Assembly: GCA_950097015.1 (NCBI GenBank)
Contig: CATNEN010000039.1
Span: 930,001-994,000 of the forward strand
Origin: Macrostomum hystrix
Taxonomy: Eukaryota; Platyhelminthes; Macrostomidae
Direction: 5' to 3'
DNA: 64,000 nt
Made by a program: the position numbers and the translations under genes
Part shown: piece after piece, positions 30,801-42,872 of the stretch
Layout: the number at the start of each line of letters is the position of its first letter
How positions within the stretch are numbered: the stretch's first letter is position 1
The notes under the pieces: generated by a model
Told to the model about the DNA's origin: nothing
What the model saw: only the letters and a program-made list of their open reading frames with translations
The model's database searches: none

Positions 30801-33800
30801 AGAAGTATTGATGTTCGACATGAAGGGGTTGCCGATGGCAGCCTGCATTGCTTGGACAGCCTGTTAGACAGCGGCGATCTTCAGAGACACCCCCTGACGA
30901 CAGATTTTCAAGGCGAAATTCAAGAAGGATTGGTTTGCCCGGAGTTTGCATCAGAGGTCCAACCATCAGAGTCCGTAACCGAAGCTCCTGCACCTTTAAG
31001 TGAACACGATTTTGAGTCTCGCTCTCCGGAAGCCCATGGAGCAGCTGCTCAGATCGTGCAAAATATAGAAAAAAGTGTGCGCCTCGATTTAAATAGTTCT
31101 GATCAGAAGAAGGACGATCGAATGTTTCCACTCGACGCTGATGTCGACATTGGATTCATCCAAGACCATTTGAGAGTCAGGGCTGACAATGCTGATATCG
31201 CTCACAATGAACAGCCTACTGTTGCCACAGCTGCGGATGATAACCTGAAGACTCGAATTCACGAGAGCGGATTCCAGGAGGCTACTAATAACTCTGGCCC
31301 GCTTTCTGAACTTCTAAACCAAAATGATTACGCCGAAGAGGTCATTCGAGGACCAAGCGGATGCACTTCGATCATAGCCATGCCCGAATGCCGTGAAAAA
31401 GCCATCGATGCGATTGACAGCTCACTTAGAGCAGTCCAGGGAGACTATGAGAGACCTGTTCATTGCGATGCAACTGTGAGTCGCACTGAGGATTCTGACA
31501 AACGGGAAGATGAACTTGACGAAATCTCGCGTCACCTGTCTCCTTCAAGCGAGATAGAGCAAGTGTCGATCTTCGAAGGTCAGTCGCAAGTCAACGAGCA
31601 GGTTGGTGATATGGGGGCGAGCCTAGACAAGTTGGCATCGGCTCTGATTGTTGAAGACTTGGCTGACACCGTGCATAGCAACTATCGTAACTCGGCGAGA
31701 AGTATTGATGTTCGACATGAAGGGGTTGCCGATGGCAGCCTGCATTGCTTGGACAGCCTGTTAGACGATGCTGATCTTCCGCGATATCAGACTGACTTTG
31801 AAATCAAGGCCGAGATTACAGACGATGCCATTAACCCTGAAGCTAATCCGCGGTCTGTTGAGTTTACGAGTGAGCGGCGTGGGTTGGATGTCCCAATTAA
31901 GCCTCCGGACGTCGACTCGGTGGTGCAGCTGCTGGACAGTGATGATATAATCGGTTCCAAAGGAGTCAATGATAGAATGGAAATACGTCTATATGACATT
32001 CAAGAACAGAAGATAGAGGCCACAGAATATTCAGATTTGGAAGATTCTACGTCCAACCTTTTCGTAAGAAGATCGAGAATAACTGGCAGGGAAATGCCGG
32101 GCTTGTGTGATGAGGACGCTGTCAACACTGCAGAGCACGTTGTCGCATTGCTAGAGACATCAGGTCTAACGATTAGACGCGAACCAGACTCAGATCCCGA
32201 AACTTACGTTGCCTCTTCTGATACCACTAAAATTGAGTCAGCACAGGACTTAGCTCACGCCGTTGTCAGTCTCTTGCATCACGATGACTTGACGCTGTTA
32301 CGAGATAAATCTCCAGATCATCACTCGGAAACAGAAATTACTGATGATGACTCCGTGCCGATTCCAAAAGTGGCAGAGCTTGCGGCTCCGCCCGAAGTTT
32401 CTGTGGTGTCGATTGTCGATCTTCTCGACAAAGACGATTTTGTCTTAAAACGTTTTTTTGAGGTCGATGCTGTCCCCCCTGCTAAGGTGACAGTAGATTC
32501 AGTTGTCAGTTTGCTAGATTCTGACGACCTTGTGCTAGATCAAGAGTATGAAACGATTCGTGACTTCGAGACCGACAATGAAGTTGTGCTGACAGCTTGC
32601 GAACCCACTGAGCAAAGGAAAGATTTTAGACCGGTGACTGAAGTGGACACGCTTGTTTGTCTACTCGACCACAATGACCTAAGAATTCAGGATAGTCACG
32701 TGCATTGTTTCGGGTCGAAACCTCCGGTCGCAGGAATGGAAGTGTCAATTGATTCCATGGTTAAGCTGCTTGACAGTGATGATCTGATGCTAAAAAATAG
32801 TGAGTCAGAGGACGATAAACAAGAATTGATTGAAGCTACTGAAATGGTGGAGCCGGCTTATGGGTCTAGAGAACAAAACAAAAAAACTGTTAAAGGTACC
32901 TCAGGGCAAACCTTTGATATCAAGTCCATTGAAGAAGCAGATGTACTCGCTTGCCTGCTTGATCACAACGATCTGTTACTTCCCGACGGAAATTTGCATC
33001 GCTGCGACTCGAGCGTTTCGGCTGAGGTAGACGCTTCAGCAGATTCTATCGCCAAGCTGCTGGACGGCAGTGATCTGCTGATGCAAAAGAAAGAGTCAGT
33101 GGATCAGGACCCGGTAGAAGAAGAAGCCTCAGAAATCACACATTCATCTAACGGATCAGACAGCCAGACAAGGAATCTCGATTTGTCTGCTGATGGCGTT
33201 GCAAGCTTGCTTGACAGCGGTGATTTAGCTTACAAAATGGAGGAGCGCAATGAGCATGTGTTCACAAACGACTCTCCTGATTATACACTCCAGCACCCCC
33301 CTCAACTACATGTTGAGACTCTGAAATTGCCACTGAAAGAATCCGCAACACATGCAAACGTTAGTGCGGTCGATGATATCGCGTCTGACTTTGACCTGAG
33401 CCTAATCAGATCGCGACTTGGATTTGATTATTCAGGCATCAGTGTCGATGAAGACAGAGTTGATTGTAGTCACTGTGCCGAATGCAATAAGACTAAGATT
33501 TGGGTCAAACAGGAATACGAATTCACTGGTAATCCACAACCTTTGACTGTAGTGCTACTGGATACACTTCACTGTGAGCAGGATGTGCTGCACCCGATCT
33601 CAAACAGACATTCAAAATGCGCAGATTCTAATCAAACGCAGATCTTGGGCCAATTAGCCCGATCGCTGGAAGCATCAGAGGCTGTGGATGAAACACCAGT
33701 GAAAACCGGAAACTACACGGTCATCGGGGGCAGTAAGATTTCTCCAAAACTGCCTGATCAGGCCTTACACTCCATGGAGAGGCTGCTGCCTCAGGAAGAC

Positions 33801-36800
33801 ATCGAAGAAGTGGTGGCACCAGCTGGATTCTGTCAGCTCGAAAATCCAGAGGCAAGTGACATCACAAAACGGCTTAGCAACTTGGCTGATGCCATGGAAA
33901 ACGATGCAACAGAGAAGCCAGTGCACCCAGACAGACAAAGCGCTTATCACCCAGGCATCATCATCCTGGAGGAGGCTGCTGCACAGTTGGAAATCCTGCT
34001 TGACGATAGCGACCTTGTAATGCCTTGCACGATATCTGGTGCAAAGCCAGAAATCGACATCCATGACGAAGACATGGTTCCTCTGGCTGAGTCACCTCGA
34101 CCCGAAAATAGTCAACCAGGGCCAAGTAGTACTCTGAGTATTGAGAAGTTTAAGCCGCCAAGTCTCACAACACTGCCAGACATGAACCTTGGCGATGATG
34201 AGCTAGAGATCAGCGATGGGCTGGAAGTCAGAGGCGCTACTTCGTCGCCAAAAATATCTACGGATAGGAATTCCACGGACTTAACTCTTCGGCATATCGA
34301 TGTAGCCCTCACTGGCTCTGGCGCTTCCGATAAAATGCCTCAGCTCGGGTTCGAGACTGGTACCTTGAAGAATGAAGTCACAGCTGAGTCATTGGAGGCC
34401 TTGACTCTTGAGCTTGACGAGGCTGGCTTTGAACCAGAACGGAATCTAGGGATCCTTTCACTGGGGCCTGTTGTTACAGAGGATTGGGTCGATATTTCAG
34501 CCAAAGCCACCTCACCAGCTCACTTGTTAGACAGTAGCAACCTCACAGCAACTCCCACTGGTGGTTGCTCTCCAGCACTGGCGCCGCAACAACCGCCAAG
34601 ATCTCCAACTGCAATGTCCCGATTGGAGCTCGAGCTGCTTGACAAATCGGTGTTTTTCCCGCGAGTTCGACAGAGTGGTGAAAAAAATAGCGAATCGTCA
34701 TCTGACAGCGCCAGCCAGCTGGGCAGAGACAGCGATGCGGAGGATGCAGAAAGCTGGGTGGATCCTCACGAGTACCGACCGAGCAAGCGGTCACACTACA
34801 ACCCGTTGGTGCCACGCCTAGACTTCACTGATCTCAATCGGTCTGTGTCCTCTGAAGGCGACTGCGAAAGCAACGAACCAGCAACCCCGATGGCTCCACG
34901 AGTGCCGCCAGCTGTGAAAGAGCTGGCCGCTGCCGCAGCTGCCGCTGCCGCGGTCAGGACGCCGCGTTTGCCACTTCAACGGCAATCTTCACAACCGGCG
35001 CAGCCGCAACAGAGCCAGTATGGTAGCAGCAGCAGTGAGCAGCAGAAGCCGCCGATGTCAGCACCACCAGTTTCCCGAGTAGCAGGCTCTGGTGTGCCTA
35101 TCTGGGACAGCGTAATTAAGGAGCTCAAGAACAAGACTAGAGTTGAGCCCGTGCGTACCTTTCAGCCCACCTGGTCTGTGGGTGAGCCCACGAAGCGAAC
35201 TTCCGCCTTTGCTTCGCAGGGCAGGCATCAAATTGAGACGGCGCTGACCCAGCTGCGGCCCCGCCCAACCTTCCTGCCGGCTACTCAGAGGCCCAAACAG
35301 CCTTGGCAGCAAGAGCATCAGCGACAGCAGCACCAGCGTACCCTCTCACCCGGTCCGCAATCTTCGCAGTTGCAGAAATTGATGCCTCCACCGACACTGC
35401 CCAAACCCAAGATCCCTGCCAGGCCGCATCCCATGGCTGCTGTGAAGCACAGGTAAATACACGCATTGCAAATGCTTTCATTTATCTGCTCATGCTAGTA
35501 TTATAGTACGTGCTACTTAGAAAGCCCTAATAGCGTCTGCTTTCCCCTATTTAATGGCTTTTTTGCGTGCGTGACTGCCAGCCGAGTCTCAGAATCTGCT
35601 TTTGTCCAAATTGAGAATTAATTTGGTCCCGTCTCCACCTCTTACTCCCAAGAGGAAAGTTCCGCCTGTTTTGTGCCGCATTCATGGCATTGCAATCCTA
35701 GCAGTAGGAAACTTTTATATTCTAAAAATAGCCTTGGAGTAGAGAAATGCTCTAGCACAGCTGCTCTCTCCGTGTGCTCTTTAAGATTTACAGGAATTTA
35801 ATTGAAGGCAATCTTGCAGCTTTTAGCAATGTGTTTCCTTCCCATTTTACCAGCGATAGCTGCAAGCTCTAGCGCCTTTACGGTCGGCAATTAAATACAG
35901 TAGTCAATGGCGCCTGCTTTCAGGTAGGAGGCAGGGCAACCAGCTAAGCTGTCGCTCAAGCTTTGCTAAGCTCTCCTTGCAGCTCTGCATGACTTTCTAG
36001 TTATTAAGATACTTTTTCACTGAAGAACTCGTATGTTGTCACGTTAATTAAGATGCTATTCGCACTAGGAAAGCCAATGATGCAGTACCCGGGGTGTGAG
36101 CACAGTTATGAGTAGAGAACAAAATTGTCTCGCTTTCTTGAGAACACTCGGCATTGACCTGAGTGGGAGCCAGAATATTAAGCAGCCTGACGCTTTCCTA
36201 TAATTGTCTCCAACAGGCTTGGCGTGGCTGAGATCTTGATGCCTGCTGAACTCAGATCGGCAGCGACCTCGATCATGACGAAAGCCAGCGATCTCACTGG
36301 CTTAGAAGACAGCGGAGAAAAATATAGCCAAGAAACCGAGAAGACGTGTTCCAATAACACGATCCACGAGCGACAGGAAGCTGAGATCGATGACTCTGCG
36401 ATGACTGAGCCTAAGAAAACGCAACCTCAATTTTCAGACGCACAGAAGTCTTTAACTGCTCAAGAACAGCCAGCAGTTTGTACCGAGGAGCAGTTTGATG
36501 CTCTGGATGAAATCAAAGGCGCTGCATTGACGGAAGATGAAGCTGCTCATGCTGAACTCGATGTCCGATTAAAAGCATCAGAAGAGAAGCAAGAGACAAT
36601 CACAATGACTCTGAGTACTGATGCACCGGTAAAAGTCGCCCCAAGGAGGACAGCAGAGACAATCATCGGCGCTACAGAAAACATCGAAGAACCACCTGCT
36701 ACAGAGAGCACAACGATTGAGCTTGTTGCGACTGAAACAGCTGCCGATGAGCAGCTGCCACTAAGTCAAGAAGAGGAACTGCACGCGCTGGCTGAGCTGC

Positions 36801-39800
36801 TTTCGGTCAATCCTCAAGAAGCTAAAACGATCTCAGACGCGCTGGCTGGAACACGACAACAGCCAAAATCAGAAGAGGACGAATTTTTTGAAAGACTGGA
36901 TAAGGCGGACGGCTTGACCGAAGAAGAGCTGGTAAAAGTGGCTCAGCTGATGAAAATGGACCAGGAAACTGCGAGAGCTGTGGCCAGGTTCCTTGTTACT
37001 CAACAGCCAGGAAATGAGGGAGCTAGCGAAAGCGACGAAGAGGAGACAGGGAAACACGACGAGACCGACGCCCCAGCCGATGATGCTGCGCTTTCTGACG
37101 CGGAGTGGGAGCGGCTCCAGAGTCGCTACTTTGACGGTACTGACGAGTTTCGGTTTGTGCGGCCTTTGAGGGATGCTGCCGAAGTCGGTGACGGCACCGA
37201 GTCAGCCATTAGTCGTGGATCATCAGGCGCGACGGGTAGCGACGTTCGGCGTCGGTTGCGCGACTTCAGCGATCTGCTGCTTGGCTTCGACGACGTCAAA
37301 GATGACGCCTCGGTTGGTGATGATGCCGCATCGGAACGCAGCTTTGACGTAGAGTTGATGCGCGCCCGCTTCGAGCGCCTATTAAGCTTCTCCGACCGCG
37401 CTTCCATCGTCTCCTCGGATCACACAAGTCTCGCGCCGTCCTCCATTAGCGGCACGCGCCGAAGACGTCCGGTTGGAGCCGTAAGCATCTCACGCACGTC
37501 ATCCCGAGCCGGCAGCTTTGCCGCTGCGGCAGCTGCAGATGCTTTAACTCCTGGAGATTTGTCGCCACAGCCAGTGCCACACCCGGTTGGACGGCCTGTC
37601 CGACGCGCGCAATCGGATGCACTTCGTAGCGCCACGCAACTTAAGCAGATCGTCCAAATTAAACGAATGATTGAACGTCGGCGTCAACAACAGCATCAGC
37701 TTGAGCAGGAGCGGCAGCAACACAGCGGACCATCGGCGGATCATGAAACATCTTCCGCTGCTGCCCAACATCGCATTTCAGATGACAACCTGGCGCCCGG
37801 AGGCACGCACTCCCCGTCACCACTGTCAGCCACTGCATCAATGCCGCCACCCACCGTGGTGGTTGTTGAGCCGCCACCGGAGGATCTCATAGAGGAAGCA
37901 GCGATACTAACCCAGGATGCGCAAGCAACAAAAGTGGAAGTAGCAGCAGCAGAAAATGCAACACTGGTAGATGCTCATAAACAGCTGGAGCGGCAGCAGC
38001 AGCAGAAGCAGCAGCAGCAAAAGCATCCACTATCAACTGCCGGTGAGGTTAGAATCTCGCTGTCAGATTCAGCAAGTGGCACTCTGACTGTTCGGGTGTT
38101 CGAGGCCCGCGGCCTTCCAGCTGGCGATACAAAGAGACTGAGGACAGACAGGTAAAGTGGAAAATCTATCCTATTTTTCTTATTTACTATTATGCTAAGA
38201 TTTCTCTGAGAGAAGCTCTGAGCAGTTTACCACGGGAAATTTTTAACAACCTGCATTGTGAAATTTTTGTTATACTTTTACAGCCCCACGAAAAGCCGTA
38301 TAGGTCTTCAAATTGCGGCAAATTTGTAGCTGAAAAAAATTGCACAAAATGAGTTGCAAATTTAAACATTGAAGTTTGAATATTTAGAGGGTGGCAATTA
38401 GGGAGGACCGGAATCATCTCTCGAAGCATTTAGCGACACACAGCAGAAAAGGCTTGCTCGCCAGACTACGATGCGATAATTAGAATGAGTGAGCTGCAAA
38501 CTCGAGTGCAGCCAGCCAAACTCCAGCAATGCCGACTCGAGTGCAGCCAGCCAAACTCCAGCAATGCCGACTCGAGTGCAGCCAGCCAAACTCCAGCAAT
38601 GCCGACTCGAGTGCAGCTAGTCAAACTCCAGCAATGCCGACTCGAGTGCAGCCAGCCAAACTCCAGCAATGCCGACTCGAGTGCAGCTAGTCAAACTCCA
38701 GCAATGCCGACTCGAGTGCAGCCAGCCAAACTCCAGCAATGCCGACTCGAGTGCAGCCAGCCAAACTCCAGCAATGCCGACTCGAGTGCAGCTAGTCAAA
38801 CTCCAGCAATGCCGACTCGAGTGCAGCCAGCCAAACTCCAGCAATGCCGACTCGAGTGCAGCCAGCCAAACTCCAGCAATGCCAACTCGAGTGCAGCCAG
38901 CCAAACTCCAGCAATGCCAACTCGAGTGCAGCCAGCCAAACTCCAGCAATGCCGACTCGAGTGCAGCCAGCCAAACTCCAGCAATGCCAACTCGCATGCG
39001 CCCCACATGTCTCTCATCCTCTTGTTATGGTTCTCTTGGCCAGATGAGAAGCGACGTCCGTCCAACTAATTGTCTCATCGAGCCGCAATGTTTCAACTCT
39101 TGAGGCCTGTGAAGATTTTATGCTCTGAGCTTCGCTTTGAGCCCACAGAGGACCGTCCGCCATTTGACAGGCAGCGGATATGAAAGAGCCGCTGCTGACC
39201 CGAGTGAAATCTGCCAGCATTGCCGTCATTATTGTTCCGCCAACCCCAACTATTCAGGCTTCTGATTTACGAGCCCAGAACTCGCACAGCTAGATTTGAT
39301 AGAGAAAACTGGCTTTAGATAAATCAATGTTCGAAGCAGCGCGAGTCCAAGCCCTTGGGCCATAGCAGCATTCTCATAGCTAGCTCGAAAGCAATATGTA
39401 GAAGTGCTATGCGAGTATGAGCACTATGAAGGCCAAAAAACACTCTGCATTGAATAGATAGAGAAGTCTCAGGCTCGTGCGTGTGTGTGCGTGTGCGTGT
39501 ATGTGTGTGTGTGTATGTGTGAGTTATTCTGACCCAGACAAAATTGAACTGAACCGCTCCTCCATCTGGAAACAGCCAAGTCGGGCTCTCGGGGTGATGA
39601 ATGCGCCAAGGAATGCAGGCCGCCTCATCGCATTGTCTCGAGCTTCTATTTTTAGCTCGCACAGCGCTACCCAGTAGGTCAGTGGGTGGGTGAGTTGTGC
39701 TATGCGGCCTGCTCAGAGCACAACAAGCTGCAAGCGAAGGCGAGCTCAATTTCTGATCTGCCAGACCTGTTGCAGAGGCGGCGCCAGCTTAGAAAGCGTC

Positions 39801-41262
39801 GACTAACTCGGCCCGCGTGATGCAACTCATCGGCTGAAATCCTTCTGCGGGCCGAGCCTAAATGCCCCACTGCTTTCGCTAGGGTCAGACCAGGCACATG
39901 ACTCCAGCTTGACCCACAGCTCTGATTGGCCTTGTAAACAAGCAAAGACTAAATTTACTGGCCGATGAAAACTACTCAAAGGCTTTGAATTTATGACTAA
40001 AGTTATCGAAAGTCCGCTGCGATTGTGTTGTTAATTGTTCTCTTGAAAATTCAAGCTTGCTACTCGCAGTAGCAACGTGGGTGAAGATTTAGCTTATTAT
40101 CAATGATTAATTCTATTTCAGCTACGTCAAGCTGACCTTGTTGCCCGATCGGCTGAAGAAGAAAACAAAAGTAAAGAAGAACTCTGTGAATCCCGTGTTT
40201 GACGAGTCATTCAAGGTGAGGGCCTTACTCCAAGTTCTTACTCAACAGATTTCTAGACCTTTAGCTTTACATTGCATCAAAAGCATGAACTGCTCAAAAC
40301 TGCAGCTCCCGTCAGCAGCGGCTCAGCCCCAGTCGGGTAGACGCAGCCTTCTGGTCTCCGTGTGGCACAGCGCCGACTTCCTGCAATCGAACCAGCTTCT
40401 CGGCGACTGCGTTATCGACATCGACGCCTGCTTGGCGGATTCAAAGCAGCAGCAGCAGCAACAGGAGGAGGAGGGCCAGTGGCACAAGCTGACGGGCCAC
40501 AGCAGGCGGCCGTCTCAGCAGGAGTTGCCGTTGTGCAGCGGGGAGCTCGTCGTGGCTGTCCGGCTGGCCGGCCAGGAGCTGCAGGTGCGGGTGAAGGAGG
40601 CGGCCGGACTGGCCGGAGCTCGGCCCAGCGGACACTCGGCGGAGTGGTTTGTCAAACTGTAAGTCCCAGTTTCATTAGCACAAATCTTGCCTTAGGTAAG
40701 TATGTATCCGTTACAGAACGTCTTTCGGTCCTGTCTTCTTGCTCTTTCTCTCGCTCAAATCTCATTTTGGATCGGAAAATGTCAATGAAATACAAAAGTG
40801 GCCACATATTTGCTTGTAAATCTTCTGTCGCAATAGCAGAACACTTAGCGAATTCAAAAGCAGTCATCTTGCCGAGTAACTGAGCAAGTGAAACACCCGT
40901 TACCCGAACGCAGCTACCTGCTGCCCGACCGCAGCAAGCGCGGCAAACGCAAGACAGCCGCTGCCGCCGCCACTGCCTCTGCGGTTATGTGGCACAACAC
41001 CGTGCTGAAATTTGATGGCATCAGCGCGGACAGCCTGCCAAGCCGGAGCCTGGAGTTCAGCGTCTGGGAGGCGTCCGGCCTGGGCGCCGTTCACCGGCAG
41101 TACCTGGGCGGAGCCCTTCTGCCGGACCCCGCTTCAGCCACCGATTCCGAAGCTGTGGTCTGGCGCGCAGTGCTGACGGACGCAGCTGCTGCAGGCGGAG
41201 GCTGGACGGAGGCCCGCCTGCAATTGCGCGATATGCGGGAGCCGCGGCCCCCCGGCGAGTAG
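27881..41262 (+). CDS. Giant synaptotagmin-like (Slp/Bitesize-type) Rab effector, ~3100 aa
   Basis: Ten exons close in frame: 27881-28029, 28107-28328, 28759-28898, 29002-29292, 29359-29430, 29755-35452, 36217-38151, 40122-40215, 40306-40658, 40914-41262 (9303 bases, 3100 residues). Exon 1 carries the first Rab-binding helix (HFLTDLEKESVVQVLQRNEK); exon 2 a FYVE-like zinc finger with paired cysteines (CPRC, CDCCLC, CRSC, CLCSVC), as in the Slp homology domain that binds Rab27/Rab3-type GTPases. A ~2500-residue acidic, probably disordered region follows. C2A (about 2800-2935) has SYVKLTLLPDR, KTKVKKNSVNPVFDESF and SVWH; C2B (about 2945-3080) has WFVKL, YLLPDR and FSVWE. Both lack the usual Asp ligands, so Ca-independent phospholipid binding is likely. 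The closest architecture is Drosophila Bitesize and vertebrate SYTL1-5, which link vesicles or actin to membrane; the length resembles Bitesize. Confidence 0.88.
30535..30869 (+). repeat. Coding duplicate block, copy 1 (335 bp)
   Basis: This segment is repeated at 31432-31766, 897 bases (299 codons) downstream in the same exon, with one base difference (AGT against AGC near 30651). Sequence before both copies is related but clearly diverged. Confidence 0.97.
31432..31766 (+). repeat. Coding duplicate block, copy 2 (335 bp)
   Basis: Second copy of 30535-30869, in the same frame. It runs from VQGDYERPVHC to CLDSLLD in both copies. Confidence 0.97.
38501..38995. repeat. 35-bp intronic minisatellite, about 14 copies
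   Basis: Units start CTCGAGTGCAGCCAGCC at 38501, 38536, 38571 and on every 35 bases to about 38956. Variants are CTAGT for CCAGC and CAACTC for CGACTC, the latter clustered at the right end. It lies in the intron 38152-40121 that splits C2A. Confidence 0.96.
39478..39522. repeat. GT-rich microsatellite
   Basis: Interrupted GTGTGTGC/GTGTGTAT run inside the intron 38152-40121. Confidence 0.8.
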
Positions 41263-41814
41263 AGCTCTCGGCTGACGCTTTCTTGACAACTCCATGGCTT
41301 CTGTTTGCTCACCGGCCACGCTAGAAAACAAGTATTGCTAATATTTTATGACAAATATTTCAGTTGACTCTTCTGTGAAGATTCTGTAGAAGTTTATCCT
41401 CGAGTGAAACTATTTTTATATTCACCGTCTCCCATTTCTGCCTCGGCTCCTGGTTGATAAGCCCACGAACTCATAGTTCAGCTCTGGCAATGATATTTTG
41501 CTGTCTACGGGATCTGCCACTGCTAAGCTGTGCTCATCTTCTTCCCTGCTTTGTACTCATGCTGCCGCCCCCAAACCGACTTGAACAATATCCTAAACCG
41601 TTGCTCATCATGTATTTTAGTGCTATTTGTCAGCACCCGTGACCCCTCTTGCTTTGAGATCTCTATTGTCTACTCATAATTAGTTCGGAGTCGATACAAT
41701 CTCCACATTGGTTTTCTATTTGTGCTCACATTTTTGTTTCAAATAACTTCACCTACTATTTAATTTAAGTAAACTGTCTTCTCAAGAAAATAACGTTAGT
41801 GAGCATCTAGTGCC
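41263..41814 (+). other. 3' flank of the synaptotagmin-like gene
   Basis: Presumed 3' UTR and intergenic DNA; no clear AATAAA was identified close to the stop. Confidence 0.4.
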
Positions 41815-42425
41815 TGTGTGTCTCAGGTCGACTGCTCGCCAAGGCCATTGTTGGTTGGCTCGGCTTTGGCCTCGCCCTTTCTTACCCTCCTGCCCCGTCC
41901 CTGCTCAGAGTGCCCTGTGCCGCCACCTGATTGGCCGGGTGCGGGCATTGTCTGTCAATCCTTACCCCAGGCCTGCGTGGCTTTGCCCCTCCCGCCAATC
42001 AGCTCTGCGTAGCTTTGCCCGTCCACCCGGCCAGCGCGTACAACCCTCCCCCTCCCTGCGCACTGCTTGTGCACCGCCTTCGCTGTCTGCCCTCCTCCCT
42101 CATGTAGCTGCCCTATTTGTTTACTATTATCCTCCCGTGCCGGCGCAACCTCTCTCACTCCGGCGAACTTTAAGATTCGAGCCGTAAAGACGGTCTCTTA
42201 CTGCGAAGTTTCAAGTTATTGCATACAAATAAACCGAAATCGGGTCATCCTGTCTGCGTTCCGACCTGACCTGTAAGCGCTGCATTCGTGTCTTTCCTTT
42301 CGGAGTGCCAGGCGTGTACAGAGTACTGTATCTTTCTAAGAAAAACTGAGTGAGCGTCCTAACGGTGGTGGCTGAAGCAGAGCGTCCTGGTGATGATGAC
42401 GCCTGGTTCATTGATTATTCATATT
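41815..42425 (+). repeat. Dispersed repeat copy A (possible solo LTR)
   Basis: This GC-rich block shares many stretches with the reverse complement of 46240-46900: CACCTGATTGGC, GTGGCTTTGCC, GAGCCGTAAAGACGG, CCTTTCGGAGTGCC, GTGAGCGTCCTAACG and GAAGCAGAGCGTC, in the same order. Two CCAAT-type boxes (41926, 41994) and an AATAAA at 42227 suggest an LTR, but terminal motifs were not resolved. Confidence 0.7.
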
Positions 42426-42782
42426 ATACTTAGTAGCACTGTATAGACCGGGGATCCCAAACCGACCGGTCACTACAAGCAGAAGGGATTCGTTAGATTG
42501 CTGATATCTATTTTAATATTTGATAATGCTCCTGTCTCTCTCTTTATTTGAATTTCTGCAATTTGAGATATGCCAACAGTTAAAAGTACAAGCAGCGCAT
42601 CACACTCAGGCGCAATATCATGTATTTCAAGCAGTGTCTGGCATAGTTTCGCATCCTGAGTCTCCGCCACGAAGAGAAGCGGGCGGCTTCCTGTGTCGAG
42701 CTTTGGCTCCCAGCGCGGAAGTCCACTCGAGCGGATGCCAGGGCTCATTCCAAGTGCTGCGGTGTCGGACAGGGCCAAACTG

Positions 42783-42790
42783 ATATAAAG
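42783..42790 (+). promoter_or_regulatory. TATA box of the Ser/Cys-rich gene
   Basis: ATATAAAG about 83 bases before the ATG at 42873, which itself sits in a good start context (CCATGG). Confidence 0.6.
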
Positions 42791-42872
42791 GGATCTCAGT
42801 CCCTTCTGAACCGCTGCCCGGACTTCATTCCTCTGTGTCCGCCCGGTCTTGGAGTCCTTTCCACCTTTAGCC

